The notes beneath the pieces were generated by a model. It was not told the origin of the DNA. It did no database searches and saw only the letters and a program-made list of their open reading frames with translations. This document shows, in pieces, positions 47,346 through 55,540 of a stretch of DNA of 64,000 nucleotides. Source of the DNA: UBA1141 sp963665155 (GTDB taxonomy: Bacteria; Chloroflexota; Dehalococcoidia; Lucifugimonadales; UBA3495); the NCBI GenBank assembly GCA_963665155.2, contig OY761986.2, positions 992,001-1,056,000 on the forward strand. The letters run 5' to 3'. Position 1 is the stretch's first letter; each line of letters starts with the position of its first letter. The translations under genes and the position numbers were made by a program.

Positions 47346-49088
47346 GTGGCTATTGGCGTTAGGAGTTATCGTCCCCTAATTACCGGCACCACCCACATGG
47401 TTTCATCCGGCCACTACCTGGCCACAGCGGCAGGGTACCGCATCCTGGAGCAGGGAGGAAACGCCACCGATGCCGGTGTCGCCGCCGGTATCGTCATAAA
47501 CGTGACCCTTCCCCAATACACTAGCTTCGCCGGGGTTGCGCCAATCATGGTTCACGACGCCAGACGTCAAGAGACAGCAACCATTGCCGGTCTCGGCAGA
47601 TGGCCAAAGACCGCCAGCATAGATTATTTTAAGCAGCATGGCGGAGGTGAAATACCTGCCGGCATACTGCGCACGGTCACGCCAGCAGCGGCGGACGCTT
47701 GGATCACCGCCCTGAAGCTCTACGGCACGATGACCTTTGAGCAAGTTGTCACCCCGGCTTTGGAGTTGGCCGAGAAGGGATTCCCCATTCCCGCAAGCCT
47801 GCAAAGACCCATGGCCAGGTTGTTTGCCCAAGCAACAGCCAACGGTTGGTCCACGACCTTGGAAACCTTCTTTCCCAAGGGCAGAGCGCTTGCCATCGGC
47901 GACGTTCTGGTGCAGCCGGACTTGGCCCGTACCTTCCGACGGATTATCCAGAGCGAGCGCGAGAATGCCTCCCAGGGAAGGGAAGACGCCTTGCAAGCAG
48001 CCCGTGACTTTTTTTACAAGGGTGAAATCGCCGAGGAGATGGTCCGTTTCAGCCAGGAGCAGGGCGGGCTTCTGTCCATGGAAGACTTGGCCGATTTCCA
48101 CGCCAAGTTAGAGCCACCAGCGGTGGGGAACTACAAGGGCATAGACGTATATACCTGCGGCACTTGGTGTCAGGGGCCAGTGAGCATACAGGCCCTGCAC
48201 TTGCTGGAAGATTGCGACCTGAAGGGTATGGGCCACAACAGCCCCGAGTATATCCATACCTTCCTGGAAGCCATGAAGCTGGCATTCGCCGACCGCCACG
48301 CCTACTATGGCGACCCGGACTTTGTGGATGTGCCCTTGGACGGACTGCTTTCCAAAGCCTATGCCGCCCAGCGACGCAACGCCATAGACCCCGACCGAGC
48401 GTCGCCAGCGATGCCCTATGCCGGAGACCCCTATCCTTTCCAGACTAACCCCGCAAATAGGGCCAAAGTAGCCCATCCGGAGCCGGTGGCGGGCAGACTG
48501 GAAGCAGACACAAGCTATGTCTGCGTCGTCGACCAATGGGGCAACGCATTCTCGGCCACTCCCAGCGATTCGGCTGGGGGCGCGCCAGTGGCAAAGGGCT
48601 TGGGCTTTGTAATCTCCCCGAGAGGTTCCCAGTCCTGGCTGGACGCGGACCATCCAGCGTCGGTGGCGCCGGGCAAGCGGCCAAGGTTGACGCCCAACCC
48701 GGCCATGGCATTCAAGGAAGGCAAAGCGTGGATGCCCTTCGGCACGCCAGGGGGAGACGTCCAGCCCCAGTCCATGGTCCAGCTTTTCCTGAACGTGGCC
48801 GAATTCGGCATGGATGTCCAGCAGGCCGTGGAAGCGCCCAGAGTATCCACCTGGAGCTTCCCCAACTCTTTCTGGCCCCATGCATACTATCCCGGCCTAG
48901 TGGGAGTGGAAGGACGGATTCCCGCCCACACGGTAGCCGAACTGGAGCGCCGCGGCCACAAGGTGGATATTTGGGACGACTTCACGTCCAAGATGGGCTG
49001 TCTGTGCGCCATCCAGGTAGACTGGGAGCGGGGCAGCCTGAGCGGAGGCGCCGACCCCAGGCGGGCCGGATATGCGATGGGACGCTAG
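47346..49088 (+). CDS. Gamma-glutamyltransferase family protein
   Basis: 580 residues. The N-terminal NATDAGVAAGIV region is classical, and the autoprocessing/catalytic Thr is at 389 in ADTSYVCVVDQWGN. Later GGDVQPQSMVQLFLN and the small-chain end match. No clear signal peptide is visible, so it may be cytoplasmic. GTG start after GAGGTGCGAA. Members cleave gamma-glutamyl bonds or cephalosporin-like amides; the substrate is unknown. Confidence 0.87.
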   Translation: MAIGVRSYRPLITGTTHMVSSGHYLATAAGYRILEQGGNATDAGVAAGIVINVTLPQYTSFAGVAPIMVHDARRQETATIAGLGRWPKTASIDYFKQHGGGEIPAGILRTVTPAAADAWITALKLYGTMTFEQVVTPALELAEKGFPIPASLQRPMARLFAQATANGWSTTLETFFPKGRALAIGDVLVQPDLARTFRRIIQSERENASQGREDALQAARDFFYKGEIAEEMVRFSQEQGGLLSMEDLADFHAKLEPPAVGNYKGIDVYTCGTWCQGPVSIQALHLLEDCDLKGMGHNSPEYIHTFLEAMKLAFADRHAYYGDPDFVDVPLDGLLSKAYAAQRRNAIDPDRASPAMPYAGDPYPFQTNPANRAKVAHPEPVAGRLEADTSYVCVVDQWGNAFSATPSDSAGGAPVAKGLGFVISPRGSQSWLDADHPASVAPGKRPRLTPNPAMAFKEGKAWMPFGTPGGDVQPQSMVQLFLNVAEFGMDVQQAVEAPRVSTWSFPNSFWPHAYYPGLVGVEGRIPAHTVAELERRGHKVDIWDDFTSKMGCLCAIQVDWERGSLSGGADPRRAGYAMGR

Positions 49089-49094
49089 CAAAAA

Positions 49095-49128
49095 GCGGTC
49101 AGCAATCAGCTTTCAGCCCTCAGCTTTT
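49095..49128. repeat. AGCTGATAGCTGACCGCTGA-class intergenic repeat
   Basis: GCGGTCAGCAATCAGCTTTC followed by AGCCCTCAGC; the same family recurs at 52192-52222, 56617-56651 and 56717-56750 in this window. Confidence 0.7.
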
Positions 49129-49222
49129 GGCGGTAGTCATCAGGTTGTTTGAATCCCAAATACCGTCGCTACCTCGCGCTTGACGGCGACACAGAGGCGA
49201 CGTATTCGTTCCAAGCTGATAG

Positions 49223-49969
49223 CTATTGCGCCGTCCTACCCCCGTCAATCACCAACTCGCTGCCGGTGACGAAGGACGCCTCGTCCGACGCCAGATACAG
49301 GGCACCGTAGGCTATGTCCTCCGAGCGGCCCAGTCGACCCAACGGAGTCCGGTTCATCCGGTCTTCGCGACCGTCCCCAGACAGTAGATCGGCGGTCATC
49401 GGTGTTTCGATGGTGCCTGGGTGTATGGAGTTGGCCCGAATGCCTTCTTTGGCATATTGGATGGCGGTGGACTTGGTCAAAAGCCGGACTGCGCCCTTGG
49501 ACGCATTGTAAGCACCCGAATCGGCGCTTCCCACCAGTCCCGCCACAGACGATAGGTTGATTATCGACCCGCCTCCCGCCTTGCGCATCTCGGGAATGGC
49601 CACTTTGGTGCCCAGGAACACTCCTTTGCCGTTGATGGCCAAAACCTGGTCCCACTCTTCGGCGCTGGTGTCTTCGATTTGATTGGTCCGGTAAATGCCA
49701 GCGTTGTTAATCAATATGTCCAGCTTGCCGAACCGGGCCACCGTGTCCGCGACTGCATGCTGCCACTGGGCTTCGTCGGTAACGTCAAGACGGACAAAAA
49801 GGCACTGCCCTCCAGTCTCGTTGATTGATGCTTCGACCTGTTTGCCTTCCGCCTCCAGGACATCGCCGATTACCACGCTGGCGCCTTCACTGGAAAAAAG
49901 CCTGGCCATGACCTCGCCCATCCCTCTGGCGCCTCCGCTGATGAAAGCAACTTTATTATCCAATCGCAT
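49223..49969 (-). CDS. SDR-family oxidoreductase (paralogue of next)
   Basis: 248 residues. ISGGARGMGEVMA at the coenzyme site, NNAG, catalytic Ser in NLSSVAG, and YNASKG for Tyr and Lys, C-terminus ELVIDGGRTAQ. Close to the gene at 50086-50838 over the full length, so a tandem duplication. Substrate unknown. Confidence 0.88.
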   Translation of the reverse strand: MRLDNKVAFISGGARGMGEVMARLFSSEGASVVIGDVLEAEGKQVEASINETGGQCLFVRLDVTDEAQWQHAVADTVARFGKLDILINNAGIYRTNQIEDTSAEEWDQVLAINGKGVFLGTKVAIPEMRKAGGGSIINLSSVAGLVGSADSGAYNASKGAVRLLTKSTAIQYAKEGIRANSIHPGTIETPMTADLLSGDGREDRMNRTPLGRLGRSEDIAYGALYLASDEASFVTGSELVIDGGRTAQ

Positions 49970-50085
49970 GGGTATCCCTCCTGTTCAGGTAACATTTTGA
50001 ATATAGATAGTGTGGAATCACCACAAAGTGCGCGGAGTAATATTAAATAGTTTCTCTGCGTTCTCCGCGTGCTCTGCGGTGAATA

Positions 50086-50838
50086 TTACTGGGCAGTCAG
50101 GCCACCATCTATGACCAACTCGCTGCCCGTCATGAAGGACGATTCATCCGAGGCTAAGAATAGCACGCCGTAGGCCACGTCATCCGCTTGCCCCAGGCGG
50201 CCTATCGGGGTCCGCTCCATCTGGGCCTGACGGCTGGAATCGTCAGTGAGTAACGTGGGAGCGGTCATCGGAGTTTCGATGATTCCAGGATGGACCGAGT
50301 TGGCCCGAATACCTTCTTTGGCGTACTGCACCGCCACGGATTTGGTGAAAATCCGCACCGCTCCTTTGGACGCACCGTAGGCGGCTGCGCGGGCGCTGCC
50401 TATCAGGCCAGCCACCGAGGATATGTTGATGATGGAGCCGCCGGCCGCCCGGCGCATTTCCGGGATGGCGCATTTTGTGCCCAAGAAGACGCCCTTGGCG
50501 TTGATGTCCATCACTTCGCCCCATACTTCCACGGTAGTGTCCTCAACGTTGCCTAAAGGGAAAATCCCGGCGTTATTCACCAGAATGTCCAGCTTCCCGA
50601 AGCGAGTCACCGTGGCTGCCACAGCTTCGCGCCAGTTTTCCTCGCTGGTTACGTCTAATTTGACAAACAAGCATTGGCCGCCGCCTTCGTTTATCTCAGC
50701 TTCAGTCTGCTTGCCATCGTCTTCCAGAACGTCGGCGATAACGACTTTGGCGCCCTCCTGGGCGAACAATTTTGCCTCGGCTGCCCCCATGCCCCTAGCG
50801 CCGCCGCTAATAAGGGCGACCTTATTTTCTAATCGCAT
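50086..50838 (-). CDS. SDR-family oxidoreductase (paralogue of previous)
   Basis: 250 residues. ISGGARGMGAAEAKLF, NNAG, NISSVAGLIG, YGASKGAVRIF, and ELVIDGGLTAQ. It sits upstream of its paralogue on the same strand, about 116 bp apart. Oxidises or reduces an alcohol/ketone pair of unknown type. Confidence 0.88.
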   Translation of the reverse strand: MRLENKVALISGGARGMGAAEAKLFAQEGAKVVIADVLEDDGKQTEAEINEGGGQCLFVKLDVTSEENWREAVAATVTRFGKLDILVNNAGIFPLGNVEDTTVEVWGEVMDINAKGVFLGTKCAIPEMRRAAGGSIINISSVAGLIGSARAAAYGASKGAVRIFTKSVAVQYAKEGIRANSVHPGIIETPMTAPTLLTDDSSRQAQMERTPIGRLGQADDVAYGVLFLASDESSFMTGSELVIDGGLTAQ

Positions 50839-51010
50839 GCTTACGCTCCCTCGAATATTCTTGGGAAATCATATGCCCGATTCCGGTGCCATAGCAACTC
50901 TGGCCGATTAGAACCAGGGCCGATTGACCATCCACTGGGCCAACTATAGAATGGCATCACTAGTTCGTTCCTTAAAAACTGGCCCAACCTTCCATATTCT
51001 CCGGCGTGTG

Positions 51011-51574
51011 ATGACCTTCTTCCACATCAATCTTTCTCTAGCCCCGCGTTCCATCCCCCACTTGCGTTGGCATTGGTGTTCGGCTGTTGTGTTAGCGGCG
51101 ATCATTTTGTTCTCAGCGGCCTGCGGCGGTGATGGAGAACCCAAGGCAACGGATTTTCAACTCACCCAATTCGACGGCAGGGACTTCCGGCTTTCCAGCC
51201 AAGCTGACGAATGCATAGTGGTGCTCAACTTTTGGTACCCGACTTGCCCTCCTTGCCGGGAGGAGATGCCGAGCTTCCAAGCAGCCTGGCGGAGTTTGCA
51301 AGAGCAAAAGGAACCGGTGAAGTTCTTGGGCGTTTTTGTCCCCCAAGGGTTTGATAGCGAGCAAGACGCCAGAGACTTTGTCGCCCAGTTGGGCTTGACC
51401 TACCCTTTCGCTACCGACCTGGGAGCGCGGGTCGCCGAGTTGTTCCAGGTACAGGTGTATCCAACAACGGTATTTATCGACAAAGCCGGTAGGCTTTTCC
51501 GTACCCACATCAGCGTGCTCAACGAGGAACAGTTGCTCGGCATTGTGCGGGAAATGTCCGGTGGAAATAGTTGA
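51011..51574 (+). CDS. TlpA/ResA-like thioredoxin-fold lipoprotein
   Basis: About 187 residues from ATG 51011. A hydrophobic signal with lipobox LFSAACGG is near residues 27-34. The thioredoxin motif WYPTCPPCREEMP (CPPC) is at about 77-89, and TTVFIDKAGRLF with the cis-Pro follows. Reduces disulfides outside the membrane, perhaps in cytochrome or metal-centre assembly. An in-frame upstream ATG at 50924 would give an odd N-terminus. Confidence 0.83.
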   Translation: MTFFHINLSLAPRSIPHLRWHWCSAVVLAAIILFSAACGGDGEPKATDFQLTQFDGRDFRLSSQADECIVVLNFWYPTCPPCREEMPSFQAAWRSLQEQKEPVKFLGVFVPQGFDSEQDARDFVAQLGLTYPFATDLGARVAELFQVQVYPTTVFIDKAGRLFRTHISVLNEEQLLGIVREMSGGNS

Positions 51575-51705
51575 GGGGTTAGAATAGTCCCGTTAGTGCT
51601 GACCTCTTCCAAGGACCAAACGCAAATACGAACCATGTGTTTCGACAAGCTAATCATGAATGGGAACCCGTGAAGCAAATCAACAACGCCAGGCGACCAG
51701 AATAG

Positions 51706-52185
51706 ATGAACCCTTTAGACTGGATTTTGCTTGCGATACGTTGGGGCCACGCCTTGGGCGCAGTTGCCTGGGTTGGCGGAGGCATTTTTTACGTTATGGT
51801 GTGGCGGCCGGCCAACAAGCGAGTGCCCGCCCCAGAGCAGACCGGTCGCATCATGGGCGCCGAATACCGGGGATTGGTCAATACCGCCATCAGCGTTCTG
51901 CTGTTGACCGGCGTTATTCTGTCCGTTGCCAGACTAACGGAAGATAACATAACCTTGGCCTACATTGCGGTGCTGGTGGTGAAAATCGTCTTGGCCTGCT
52001 ACATGTTCTACATCGTCAGGTTCCTGAATCCGCGGAGCTACCCGGAAGACCTTCCGGCAGCCAGCGGTTGGTTGGGGAAAGCAAAGGCCAGCTTGACGGG
52101 CACCGGTGCGGTGTTGATAATCGGCCTGGTAGTCTTCGGTTTGGCAGATGTACTAAGTGCCCTGTTCGAGGACAGCCTGAGCTAA
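51706..52185 (+). CDS. Small integral membrane protein, CopD-like
   Basis: 159 residues with four predicted helices (about 5-30, 55-77, 84-106 and 130-152). The N-terminal RWGHALGAVAWVGGGIFY resembles the copper-resistance CopD fold. Follows the TlpA-like gene by about 130 bp, so a joint role in redox or metal handling is possible but not shown. Confidence 0.75.
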   Translation: MNPLDWILLAIRWGHALGAVAWVGGGIFYVMVWRPANKRVPAPEQTGRIMGAEYRGLVNTAISVLLLTGVILSVARLTEDNITLAYIAVLVVKIVLACYMFYIVRFLNPRSYPEDLPAASGWLGKAKASLTGTGAVLIIGLVVFGLADVLSALFEDSLS

Positions 52186-52191
52186 CAATAA

Positions 52192-52222
52192 ACTGATCGC
52201 TGATAGCTGACCGCTGAAAGCT
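52192..52222. repeat. AGCTGATAGCTGACCGCTGA-class intergenic repeat
   Basis: ACTGATCGCTGATAGCTGAC and CGCTGAAAGCT, directly before the Trm112 gene. Confidence 0.7.
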
Positions 52223-52237
52223 AAAAAAGGTGGCGGA

Positions 52238-52420
52238 TTGAAAAAGAACCTAATGGAGATCCTGGCTTGTCCCATGTGCAAAGGGGAATTGGAGCTGAAG
52301 ATTGAAGTTGAAGATGGGGAAGAAGTAATTACCGGGTCTTTATTCTGCGCCCAATGCGACGAGACTTATCCCATAGAGGACGCCATTCCAAACTTGTTAC
52401 CGCCCCAGATGCGCACCTGA
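52238..52420 (+). CDS. Trm112 family protein
   Basis: 60 residues. NLMEILACPMCKGELEL and the second Cys pair in LFCAQCDETYPIEDAIPNLLP are the family hallmark. Small zinc-binding partner, often of methyltransferases. TTG start. Confidence 0.88.
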   Translation: MKKNLMEILACPMCKGELELKIEVEDGEEVITGSLFCAQCDETYPIEDAIPNLLPPQMRT

Positions 52421-52429
52421 ATATCGATC

Positions 52430-52475
52430 GCCACAGAGGCGGGAAATGGATAGAACAACTTTGTGCCTCTGTGGC
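52430..52475. repeat. GCCACAGAGGC inverted repeat
   Basis: GCCACAGAGGC (52430-52440) and GCCTCTGTGGC (52465-52475). A relative occurs at 54180-54242; the shared word CCACAGA suggests one family. Between convergent genes, so it may act as a terminator. Confidence 0.7.
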
Positions 52476-52502
52476 TTTAGCTGAAAAACGTGGGCTCCAA
52501 GG

Positions 52503-53045
52503 CTATGCCCCCGGCAGCGCTCCCAATTGCGTCAGAAGGCCGAGCAGGTCGATTTCCGACCACATCTCGGCGATTTTGCCATTCTCCATTCGGTAGATAT
52601 GGATTTCGGTCCAGGTAACGCTGTTGCCGGTCGCCGGAATGCCGTTGAAATCGCCGGTGTGAGTCGCCGTCGCAGATGTGCGCTCGATAACCCTGTCTTC
52701 ATCTGCCAATAGATCATTTACGGTTGCCCTCACGTCCGGAAAGCCGCCGACAATGGACTGCCCCAACAACTTTATGGCTGGCCTTCCCGGCGGCAACCGT
52801 GGGTCTTTTAGATGATGCACAAAGTCAGTGGTCAGTAACTCATCCACTATGTCGTGGTTGGCCTTGTTTTTGAATTCCTCTATGAACCTGGCGACGACCT
52901 GTTTGTTTTCTTCGGATTGTCCCGATGCTTGTGGGGAATCCGAGTCCCCGCAAGCTATCAAGGCAAACATTCCCAGGACCATAGCTGCCATAAGCCACAT
53001 TGCTCTGTGGGTATTGAAAAACCGATGAAGCTTTTGCGCTTGCAT
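52503..53045 (-). CDS. SnoaL-like/ester-cyclase-fold lipoprotein
   Basis: 180 residues. Signal with lipobox ALIAC near 28-32, a Ser/Asp-rich spacer, then a SnoaL-like fold: VVARFIEEFKNKANHDIVDEL, FVHH, and GGFPDVRATVNDLLADEDRVIER, ending WTEIHIYRMENGKIAEMWSEID. Surface-anchored; substrate unknown. Confidence 0.84.
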   Translation of the reverse strand: MQAQKLHRFFNTHRAMWLMAAMVLGMFALIACGDSDSPQASGQSEENKQVVARFIEEFKNKANHDIVDELLTTDFVHHLKDPRLPPGRPAIKLLGQSIVGGFPDVRATVNDLLADEDRVIERTSATATHTGDFNGIPATGNSVTWTEIHIYRMENGKIAEMWSEIDLLGLLTQLGALPGA

Positions 53046-53177
53046 GGGACGCTCCTAAAAGTCATTTAAGAAGCTCTAAAATTCCGCCTGGCGCAAGACT
53101 CCCCTAGCCCCGGATCGGGTCAAGAAATACCGGGGCGCAAGTTGCGCCGGAATTCGGGTGCTCCGCCTGTTTTCGGC

Positions 53178-53330
53178 CTACTCCACCGGTTGGGCCATGG
53201 CCAGAGCGTCGTCTCGGCTTACCTCTTGCTGGTGGACATCTTTTCCGTGAGCCTGCACCAGTTTGACCAGCTCATCGTCCGTATCCGCTTTGATGGTCTC
53301 GCCACAGGGACATTTGACTGCTTTTGCCAT
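53178..53330 (-). CDS. DUF1059-like small protein
   Basis: 50 residues on the minus strand: MAKAVKCPCGETIKADTDDE, then ELVKLVQAHGKDVHQQEVSR, ending DDALAMAQPVE. The CPCG pair and HGKDVH histidines match DUF1059. It is easily missed because of its length. GGAGGCCAACA precedes the ATG on that strand. Function unknown. Confidence 0.83.
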   Translation of the reverse strand: MAKAVKCPCGETIKADTDDELVKLVQAHGKDVHQQEVSRDDALAMAQPVE

Positions 53331-53408
53331 TGTTGGCCTCCCGTTTTCCGAATGAGACTATAATATACCCTTCATGTTGCAGAAACCTTGGCAAAAGCTT
53401 GGCACCCG

Positions 53409-54172
53409 ATGAGCATCAGAATTTGCCTTACAGGGCGAGTGTCACTGGAAGTTGACGGGGAGGTTCTGGTAAGCGAATCGCAACTGCGGGGCAAGCAAGG
53501 GCGTTTGGTTTTTGCTTACCTGGTGAGCGAGCGCATTCGCCCGGTGCCGAAAGAAGAACTGGCGACTGTTGTGTGGCAGAACGAATTGTCTCCCGCCTGG
53601 GAAGGGGCTTTGAACGCACTGACGAGTAGGCTGCGCAGCCTGCTGGGGAAACCCGCTCTCAGGGAACAAGGGGTGTACTTCGCGCGTAGCTCCGGGCAGT
53701 ATCAGGTAGAGGCTTGCCGACTGACGTTTGGATTGACGTTGAGGCAGTAGCATCGTCGGTGGACCGGGCGGAGGCGCATATCAGGAGTGGTAATCCTGAA
53801 CACGTTTTAGGACCAGCGGGCGCAGCAGCGGCCATGGCCCGGAGGCCTTTTCTTCCGGGTATCGAAGGGTTCTGGGCGGATTCGGTGCGGGGCAAGTTGC
53901 AACGGCAACTGGGGAGAGCGCTGGACTGTTTGTCGGAAAGCCAGTTGCTGCTGGGAGAAGCAACCGTTGCGGTGGAGACAGCTACAGAGGCAGTTAGGCT
54001 AGACAACCTGCGGGAAAGAGCGTATCAGCTGTTGATGCAAGCCAATTCGGCGATGGGAAACCGAGCAGAGGCCGTCAGAGTGTACCATCAACTCCGTGAG
54101 CTTCTAGCCGACCAGATCGGCACCGACCCTTCAAAACAGACCGAAGAAATATACCTGGGATTGTTGGGATAA
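53409..54172 (+). pseudogene. SARP-type/BTAD transcriptional regulator, frameshifted
   Basis: The first part (53409-53750) is a winged-helix domain of the OmpR/SARP type (VSLEVDGEVLVSESQLRGKQ, RLVFAYLVSERIRPVPKEEL, WEGALNALTSRLRSLLGK). The second (from about 53714) is a bacterial transcriptional activation domain ending RAYQLLMQANSAMGNRAEAV and TDPSKQTEEIYLGLLG. They are in different frames, with the slip near 53712; one base inserted there joins QYQV to LPTDVWIDVEA. About 255 residues if repaired. Confidence 0.8.
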
Positions 54173-54179
54173 TCTTGTA

Positions 54180-54242
54180 GTTGCCACAGAAACACAGAAC
54201 TCCTGTTCCGAGAGTTCGTCGGGAGTCTGTGTCTCAGTGGCA
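54180..54242. repeat. Inverted repeat of the GCCACAGA class
   Basis: TTGCCACAGAAACACAGA on the left and TCTGTGTCTCAGTGGCAA on the right, with a smaller hairpin between. It separates the convergent SARP and UGSC genes. Confidence 0.7.
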
Positions 54243-54265
54243 ATTTAGTTGGCTGAAATGCTGGG

Positions 54266-54808
54266 TTAGACGTCGCCCACCAATACCTGTACCACCAGCG
54301 GTGCAAGCTCTTCGGCCCTGGCTCGAAGCTGCTCGCGGGTCAGGTTTTCGATTGGATGGGGTGTGAAGATCGTCGGGTAGTCCGGCGCGCCCCACATCTT
54401 GGCCATTCCGGCGGCTGTCGGGACAAACCTGTCGGTACAGATGGTAGCGGATGGGATGCCTGCGTTTTCAACGTGGATTCCGTCGTGCACACTGCACGCA
54501 CTGCAGGACCCTCAATCACCCACCGCAACAATCACCGAGTCGCAATTCTCCACCAGTTCCCGGATTGCCTCCGGGTCCGCCGGCTTGGAGGCGCTGGGCT
54601 TTCGGTGCCATTTCACCTCGGTAATTTCGTATCGGGTGCGAAGTATCTCGGCCAGTTCCTCCAGCAAAACGTCGGCATTGCGCTTGCTGTCATCGATGAT
54701 GCCGAGCCTGGTTCCTGCCAAAGAAGGCAATCGAGGAGCCCCATTAAAGGGAGCCACGATAGCCTGGGTGGTTGGGTTGACTAATTCGTGGTCGGTTCCC
54801 TGTGCCAT
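54266..54808 (-). CDS. UGSC-family selenoprotein, with TGA read as selenocysteine 99
   Basis: 180 residues if the in-frame TGA at 54514-54512 (minus strand) is decoded. The two halves join as VIVAVGD-U-GSCSACSVHDGI, exactly the Sec-Gly-Ser-Cys motif from which the family takes its name. A second Cys follows at 105. The ATG at 54808 has GGAGG about 10 bp upstream. The part before the TGA (NPTTQAIVAP, LGIIDDSKRNADVLLEEL) and the part after it (GIPSATICTDRFVPTAAGMA) both fit one small fold. The alternative, a decayed Cys gene, is less likely because the TGA sits at the redox position and both sides are intact. Co-oriented with DUF1326 and 55541-56599. Redox role inferred. Confidence 0.85.
54484..54498 (-). 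promoter_or_regulatory. SECIS-like hairpin after the UGA
   Basis: On the minus strand CGTGCA-GTG-TGCACG forms a perfect 6-bp stem with a G-starting loop. Its loop G lies 20 nt after the UGA, within the usual bacterial SECIS distance of about 16-37 nt. GGGTCC and GGAATCC may extend the stem. Confidence 0.65.
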
Positions 54809-54914
54809 ATGGTGTGTACCTCCGTACTCCCAAAATGATAAAACCAACAACAACCGTGGGTTGGATTTTGAACGTTTAGCCCGGAACGTTCAACCGAATA
54901 ATTAACCGGGAATA

Positions 54915-55520
54915 TTAAATTGGATATTCGTATGGGCTAAATTCGGCGTACTTGCCGCTGTGATCGTAGGCCAGACCTTCCGCAGTAATTTTTAGGGTTT
55001 CGGTAGCGCAAAGCTCTTGTATTTTGGAGGTGAAACCCGTGGGCTTGGTCAGCGTCGCCAGCTCGTCTTCTCCAGTCACCGGGTTCTTCATCGGGGTAAG
55101 TTGCAGCTCGGCGATGCCGTTAATAGACATTCGGCTACGTATTCCGTCCAAGTGGAGGTCGTAGGAAGCGTAGGTGAAGCCCAAAAAATTGGGTGTAAGG
55201 CTAAAAAATATGCTCATTGGAGAGGCTTCCTGAATCATGGCCTCAATCACCGGCCGGCGTTCCTGAGGAGTCGAGTCGTCTATCACCCATAGTGCGGTGC
55301 CGTTTCCTTCGTGGGGTGCGCCGGGGAAGTGGCCGAAAAAGCTGAAATTGCTGCCCGAAAGGTCCGTTCCCTGATAGCTCCCACTGTCTACGTGCCAGGT
55401 ATAGCCGCCTTCACATTTCCCGTAAGTTGGAGGAGACTCGAAGCTACAAGGGCAGCCCCAGTCGCAATTACGGGCCCCCAATAAGGTTCCTTTCAATGAA
55501 AATCCGTTTTGCTGAGCCAT
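54915..55520 (-). CDS. DUF1326 domain protein
   Basis: 201 residues. The N-terminal NCDWGCPCSFESPPTYGKCEG carries the Cys cluster of DUF1326, and WVIDDSTPQERRPVIEAMI is typical too. Metal or redox function is possible. Lies 20 bp after the 55541-56599 gene and 106 bp before the UGSC gene in the same orientation. Confidence 0.85.
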   Translation of the reverse strand: MAQQNGFSLKGTLLGARNCDWGCPCSFESPPTYGKCEGGYTWHVDSGSYQGTDLSGSNFSFFGHFPGAPHEGNGTALWVIDDSTPQERRPVIEAMIQEASPMSIFFSLTPNFLGFTYASYDLHLDGIRSRMSINGIAELQLTPMKNPVTGEDELATLTKPTGFTSKIQELCATETLKITAEGLAYDHSGKYAEFSPYEYPI

Positions 55521-55540
55521 ACAATTATCCCTCCTTGGGG

